From Lachnospiraceae bacterium (GTDB taxonomy: Bacteria; Bacillota; Clostridia; Lachnospirales; Lachnospiraceae), in the NCBI GenBank assembly GCA_030537145.1, contig JAUNON010000005.1:1-64000 (forward strand): 64,000 bases of DNA, given 5' to 3'. How positions within the stretch are numbered: the stretch's first letter is position 1; each line of letters opens with the position of its first letter. This document shows, one piece after another, positions 60,929 through 64,000 of the stretch. Made by a program: the position numbers and the translations under genes. Under the pieces are notes generated by a model, which had not been told where the DNA came from, ran no database searches, and saw nothing but the letters and a program-made list of their open reading frames with translations.

Positions 60929-61228
60929 ATGGATATTTTTAAATTGAAGAATCTTGGTATTTTTGCAGGCGGCGTGCTGTTTGGTACAGCAGGCATTAAG
61001 ATGCTTTCCAGCAGGGATGCGAAAAAGGTGTATACAGGCTGTACTGCCGCAGTGCTCCGGGCAAAAGACTGCGTGATGAAAACGGCAGAGACGGTGCAGG
61101 AGAATGCGGAGGATATCCTTGCGGAGGCAAAGCAGATCAATGAGAAACGTGCGGCGGAGGCGGAAGCCGCCGTAGAGGAGGATTTCGAAGAAGAGGCGGA
61201 ATCCTGTGCAGAAGCAGGGGAAGCTTAA
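60929..61228 (+). CDS. DUF6110-family protein
   Basis: A 99-residue protein. A Gly-rich hydrophobic start (LGIFAGGVLFGTAGIKML) is followed by SSRDAKKVYTGCTAAVLRAK and a long acidic helix (from about residue 45). It matches the DUF6110 proteins found directly before heavy-metal P-type ATPases in Clostridia. The function is unknown; it may be a membrane-bound partner or chaperone of the pump. Its stop is directly followed by the ATPase start. Confidence 0.8.
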   Translation: MDIFKLKNLGIFAGGVLFGTAGIKMLSSRDAKKVYTGCTAAVLRAKDCVMKTAETVQENAEDILAEAKQINEKRAAEAEAAVEEDFEEEAESCAEAGEA

Positions 61229-63316
61229 TTGAAATTTATAATCAGGCATGAGATTCCAGGGAGAATCCGAATCCATATAGTACAGCAGCGTATGACCTGC
61301 CGTCAGGCGGACACGCTTCTGTATTATCTGAATACGCTGGAATATGTCACGCAGGCAAAGGTTTCTGTACGGACGGCCGATGCCTGCGTTTGCTTTACCG
61401 GAGAAAGATCAGCCTTGATTCTGGCTCTGAAGAAATTCCGGTATGAGTCCGTGGAGGTGCCGGATGCGGTGCTGGCAAATTCGGGGAGAGAACTAAACGA
61501 TGCATATCAGGAGAAGCTGATAAGAAAAATTGTGCTTCACTATGGGGGAAAGCTGTTTATTCCCTACCCGGTGCGTTCGGTCTGGATTGCCGTTAAGTCT
61601 CTGAAATATCTGAAGGAAGGATTAAAAAGCCTTGCGAAAAGGAAGCTGGAGGTTTCCGTGCTGGACGCTGCGGCAATCGGTGTATCCGTTTTGCGCGGGG
61701 ATATGAAAACGGCGGGGTCCGTGATGTTCCTTCTGGGCGTGGGAGAAACTCTGGAGGAGTGGACACACAAGAAATCGGTGGGAGATCTGGCCCGCAGTAT
61801 GTCGCTCAATGTTTCGAAGGTATGGGTGAAAACCGGAGGACAAGAGGTACTGGTAGATTCCTGCAAAGTGAAAGAGGAGGACCAGGTGGTAGTTCACATG
61901 GGAAGCGTGATCCCCTTTGACGGTCTGGTGACAGAGGGAGAAGGCATGGTGAATCAGGCGTCTCTTACTGGAGAACCTCTTGCGGTGCATCGGGAAAGCG
62001 GCGGTTATGTGTATGCAGGCAGTGTGCTGGAGGAGGGAGAGCTTACTTTTGCGGTTAAGCGGGCCTCCGGAGCCTCCCGCTATGAAAAAATCGTCACTAT
62101 GATCGAAGAATCAGAAAAGCTGAAATCCTCGGTGGAGGGAAAGGCGGAGCGGTTGGCAGACCGGCTGGTTCCCGTTACCTTGGGAGGGACTGTGCTGGTT
62201 TGGCTGCTGACCAGAAATACTGTGAAGGCGCTTGCAGTTCTGATGGTGGATTTTTCCTGTGCGTTAAAGCTTTCTATGCCGATTGCGGTGCTTTCGGCCA
62301 TACGGGAGGCCAGAAATTATGATATTACGGTTAAGGGCGGAAAATATCTGGAAGCTGTCTCAGAGGCAAAGACGATCGTTTTTGATAAAACAGGAACTCT
62401 GACGAAAGCAAGGCCTACCGTAAAAAAAGTGATTCCCTTCTGCGGGCAGAAGGAAGAGGAGCTGCTGCGCTTGGCTGCCTGCCTGGAGGAGCATTTTCCT
62501 CATTCTATGGCAAAGGCGGTAGTAGATGAAGCCAAGGCAAGGGGACTGGACCATGAGGAAATGCATTCAAAGGTGGAATACATTGTAGCTCATGGAATTT
62601 CTTCCCATGTGGGGCAGAGAAGGGTCATCATCGGAAGCTCCCATTTTGTATTTGACGATGAAAAATGCCGCATACCGGAAGCGTACCGGGAACAGTTTGA
62701 AAACCTTCCGGAGGAATATTCCCACCTGTATATGGCGGTGGACGGTATGCTTGCCGGAGTGATCTGCATTGAAGATCCCCTTCGCCCGGAAAGCATTGAC
62801 GTGGTAAAAGCGCTGAAGGCAGCAGGATTTGAAAAGGTAGTTATGATGACCGGAGACAGTGAACGGACAGCGGCTGCTGTGGCAGCCAGGGTTGGCCTGG
62901 ATGAATACTACTCGGAGGTATTGCCGGAGGATAAGGCCAATTTTGTAGAACGGGAGAAATCCTGGGGCCGGAAGGTTTTGATGGTGGGGGATGGTGTGAA
63001 TGATTCCCCGGCGTTGTCGGCGGCAGATGCGGGAATTGCCATCAGCGATGGCGCTGAGCTCGCCAGAGAAATTGCGGATATCACCATAGCTGCGGATGAT
63101 CTGTACCAGCTTGTCCGGTTAAAGTATTTAAGCAATGCCCTAATGAAACGGATAAACGGAAATTACCGGAAAATCGTAGGCATTAATACTGCGCTGATTC
63201 TCCTTGGCGTGGGCGGTATCATCCAGCCCACCACATCGGCCATGCTGCATAATGTCTCTACACTGGCAATCAGCCTGCAGGGGATGCAGGATCTGCTAAA
63301 GGATAAAAGTATTTAA
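61229..63316 (+). CDS. P1B-type heavy-metal ATPase with a non-canonical ion motif
   Basis: A 695-residue pump. The N-terminal domain (1-80, EIPGRIRIHI) is like the HMA-related domains but lacks CxxC. Actuator loop SLTGEP, phosphorylation motif DKTGTLT, ATP-site MTGDSERT and hinge GDGVNDSP are intact. In membrane helix 6 the usual CPC is replaced by FSCALKLSMP, so this is not a CopA or ZntA; it resembles the CtpC-like pumps whose ion is debated. TTG 61229 directly follows the DUF6110 stop. With an iron regulon on both sides, iron, manganese or zinc export are all possible. Confidence 0.82.
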   Translation: MKFIIRHEIPGRIRIHIVQQRMTCRQADTLLYYLNTLEYVTQAKVSVRTADACVCFTGERSALILALKKFRYESVEVPDAVLANSGRELNDAYQEKLIRKIVLHYGGKLFIPYPVRSVWIAVKSLKYLKEGLKSLAKRKLEVSVLDAAAIGVSVLRGDMKTAGSVMFLLGVGETLEEWTHKKSVGDLARSMSLNVSKVWVKTGGQEVLVDSCKVKEEDQVVVHMGSVIPFDGLVTEGEGMVNQASLTGEPLAVHRESGGYVYAGSVLEEGELTFAVKRASGASRYEKIVTMIEESEKLKSSVEGKAERLADRLVPVTLGGTVLVWLLTRNTVKALAVLMVDFSCALKLSMPIAVLSAIREARNYDITVKGGKYLEAVSEAKTIVFDKTGTLTKARPTVKKVIPFCGQKEEELLRLAACLEEHFPHSMAKAVVDEAKARGLDHEEMHSKVEYIVAHGISSHVGQRRVIIGSSHFVFDDEKCRIPEAYREQFENLPEEYSHLYMAVDGMLAGVICIEDPLRPESIDVVKALKAAGFEKVVMMTGDSERTAAAVAARVGLDEYYSEVLPEDKANFVEREKSWGRKVLMVGDGVNDSPALSAADAGIAISDGAELAREIADITIAADDLYQLVRLKYLSNALMKRINGNYRKIVGINTALILLGVGGIIQPTTSAMLHNVSTLAISLQGMQDLLKDKSI

Positions 63317-63342
63317 TTCTACACGTGTTTTAAGGATTATTA

Positions 63343-63393
63343 GGAGGCTGCCGCAAAATCCGGTTTCTGCGCTGGGGTTTTGCGGCAGCCTCC
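63343..63393 (+). terminator. Hairpin after the P-type ATPase
   Basis: GGAGGCTGCCGCAAAATC pairs with GGTTTTGCGGCAGCCTCC (G-T at the end) over a 15-base loop. No clear T run follows, so it may be a terminator or a processed repeat of the same family as the outer arm of the 57028 palindrome. Confidence 0.65.
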
Positions 63394-63494
63394 CGGTTAT
63401 AAAATACGCATACCGGCCAGGAAGAGGGGATTATCAGTAAATTTTATCAATAAGCGCCATTGACAGATATTATAGATGATGATAGACTAACGTT

Positions 63495-63512
63495 AGTTAT
63501 ACAGAACTAACA
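63495..63512. promoter_or_regulatory. DtxR-like palindrome, box I (DUF2325 locus)
   Basis: AGTTAT-ACAGAA-CTAACA has one mismatch in each arm, with the 6-bp spacer kept. A further CTAACGTTAG palindrome touches it on the left (63487-63496). Confidence 0.6.
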
Positions 63513-63549
63513 AATGACGGGAAATACTTCCCTTATTTTTTCACACATG

Positions 63550-63567
63550 AGTTAGCGTAAACTAACA
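63550..63567. promoter_or_regulatory. DtxR-like palindrome, box J (DUF2325 locus)
   Basis: AGTTAG-CGTAAA-CTAACA has one mismatch. It lies 55 bp after box I, and 17 bp before ATG 63584. Two boxes in a row suggest tight, cooperative control. Confidence 0.72.
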
Positions 63568-63583
63568 TAAAAGGAGATTTGAA

Positions 63584-63865
63584 ATGAGCGTTGTGATAAT
63601 CGGTGGAAATGAATGCATGGTCTGTCAATACGAGAAAATTTGCAAAAGCTATGGCTGTAAAGCGAAGGTATTTGCAAAGGAAAAGGGATGCCTGAGAAAG
63701 AAACTGGGCAATCCGGATCTGATGATTCTGTTTACCAACACGGTATCTCACAAGATGGTAAACTGTGCCGTGACAGAGGCAAAACGAAATAAAATCCAGA
63801 TTGCAAGAACTCATTCCAGCAGTGCGGCGGCCCTCACCGATGTGCTGGAGACCTATTGCAGATAA
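63584..63865 (+). CDS. DUF2325-domain protein
   Basis: A 93-residue protein with the DUF2325 pattern: MSVVIIGGNECMVCQYEKIC, then ILFTNTVSHKMVNCAV and a C-terminal THSSSAAALTDVL. Cysteines occur as CMVCQYEKICKSYGC, a possible metal or iron-sulfur site. In related genomes such proteins occur next to ferrous-iron transport or DUF3793/flavodoxin genes under the same type of iron control. AAAGGAG precedes the ATG. The exact role is unknown. Confidence 0.83.
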   Translation: MSVVIIGGNECMVCQYEKICKSYGCKAKVFAKEKGCLRKKLGNPDLMILFTNTVSHKMVNCAVTEAKRNKIQIARTHSSSAAALTDVLETYCR

Positions 63866-63876
63866 GGAGGAGAAGA

Positions 63877-64000
63877 ATGCTGGAAAAAAAGCTGATCGAA
63901 CATTGCTCCCCTACGCTGGCCGGACTAAAGACAGCCAATCTGTTTAACTACAAATTTTCTTCGATTGACGCACTTTTTGGAGAGCTTCAGGATGCGGGCC
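63877..64000 (+). CDS. DUF3793-family protein, partial (cut by window end)
   Basis: The first 41 residues are visible: MLEKKLIEHCSPTLAGLKTA, then NLFNYKFSSIDALFGEL. This opening is the DUF3793 pattern, with the conserved HCSPTLAG. The function is unknown. These genes usually lie next to flavodoxin in iron-regulated operons, so the next gene past the window may be a flavodoxin. AAGGAGGAG is the ribosome site; it lies 11 bp after DUF2325, so the two form one operon under boxes I and J. Confidence 0.8.
   Translation, partial: MLEKKLIEHCSPTLAGLKTANLFNYKFSSIDALFGELQDAG

Overview
The window reads as chromosomal DNA of an anaerobic gut-type Clostridia, most likely Lachnospiraceae. The reasons are strong AGGAGG ribosome sites, GTG and TTG starts, an ECF transporter with one duplicated ATPase chain, proteins of the DUF2318, DUF4418, DUF2325, DUF3793 and DUF6110 types, a BirA-box bioY, and no respiratory-chain genes. 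No rRNA, tRNA, CRISPR array, phage or intact insertion sequence was recognised.

Layout. 1-2.4 kb: a TetR gene with an in-frame stop, a flavodoxin-domain gene, an HXXEE membrane protein and an AraC regulator. 2.6-5.5 kb: an ECF importer. 5.8-10.3 kb: enolase, AhpC, a domain-swapped AhpF and an AraC regulator. 10.4-16.8 kb: a secreted ZinT-like protein, a tandem 159-bp repeat, a TetR regulator, a heterodimeric ABC exporter, and a scar of AraC and GLUG-type pseudogenes. 17.0-28.9 kb: a secreted FMN/FAD oxidoreductase, a DtxR-type regulator, and an iron-uptake operon of FTR1, P19/Tp34, DUF2318, three FtsX-type permeases, two ATPases and DUF4418. 29.0-31.0 kb, minus strand: NusG-II protein, Gx transporter and the FMN transferase ApbE. 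31.3-35.4 kb: a loose set of small genes (GNAT, two flavodoxins, SRPBCC, PspC, YbjQ) and gene remnants. 35.7-40.6 kb: a two-component system with a BceAB-like ABC transporter. 40.7-42.3 kb: GT51 transglycosylase and NUDIX. 42.6-53.1 kb: a 13-gene sulfur-assimilation operon. 53.1-57 kb: bioY, a hypothetical gene, ytaF and aspS. 57-64 kb: an iron-box ABC transporter, DUF6110 plus a P1B-type ATPase, and the start of a DUF2325/DUF3793 locus.

The main unifying signal is a palindrome, AGTTAG-N6-CTAACT, found with an exactly 6-bp spacer at ten places. They lie before the ECF importer, eno-ahpC-ahpF, the ZinT-like gene, the ABC exporter, the secreted flavoprotein, dtxR itself, the FTR1 operon, the ABC pair at 57 kb, and twice before DUF2325. 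It resembles the DtxR/IdeR operator, and a short DtxR-family protein is encoded in the middle of the region. I infer one metal (probably iron) starvation regulon in which uptake, extracellular flavin redox chemistry, peroxide defence and an enolase copy respond together.

The second coherent system is the sulfur operon. It holds a siroheme-type reductase, TusA, thioredoxin, a ThiS-like carrier ending Gly-Gly-Gly-Cys, an E1-like enzyme, a JAMM peptidase, MetY, CysK, a second PLP sulfhydrylase, a rhodanese-TtcA fusion and LarE. It matches the logic of the Wolinella HcyS/HcyF/HcyD thiocarboxylate route to homocysteine, but with a terminal Cys to be trimmed in place of Ala.
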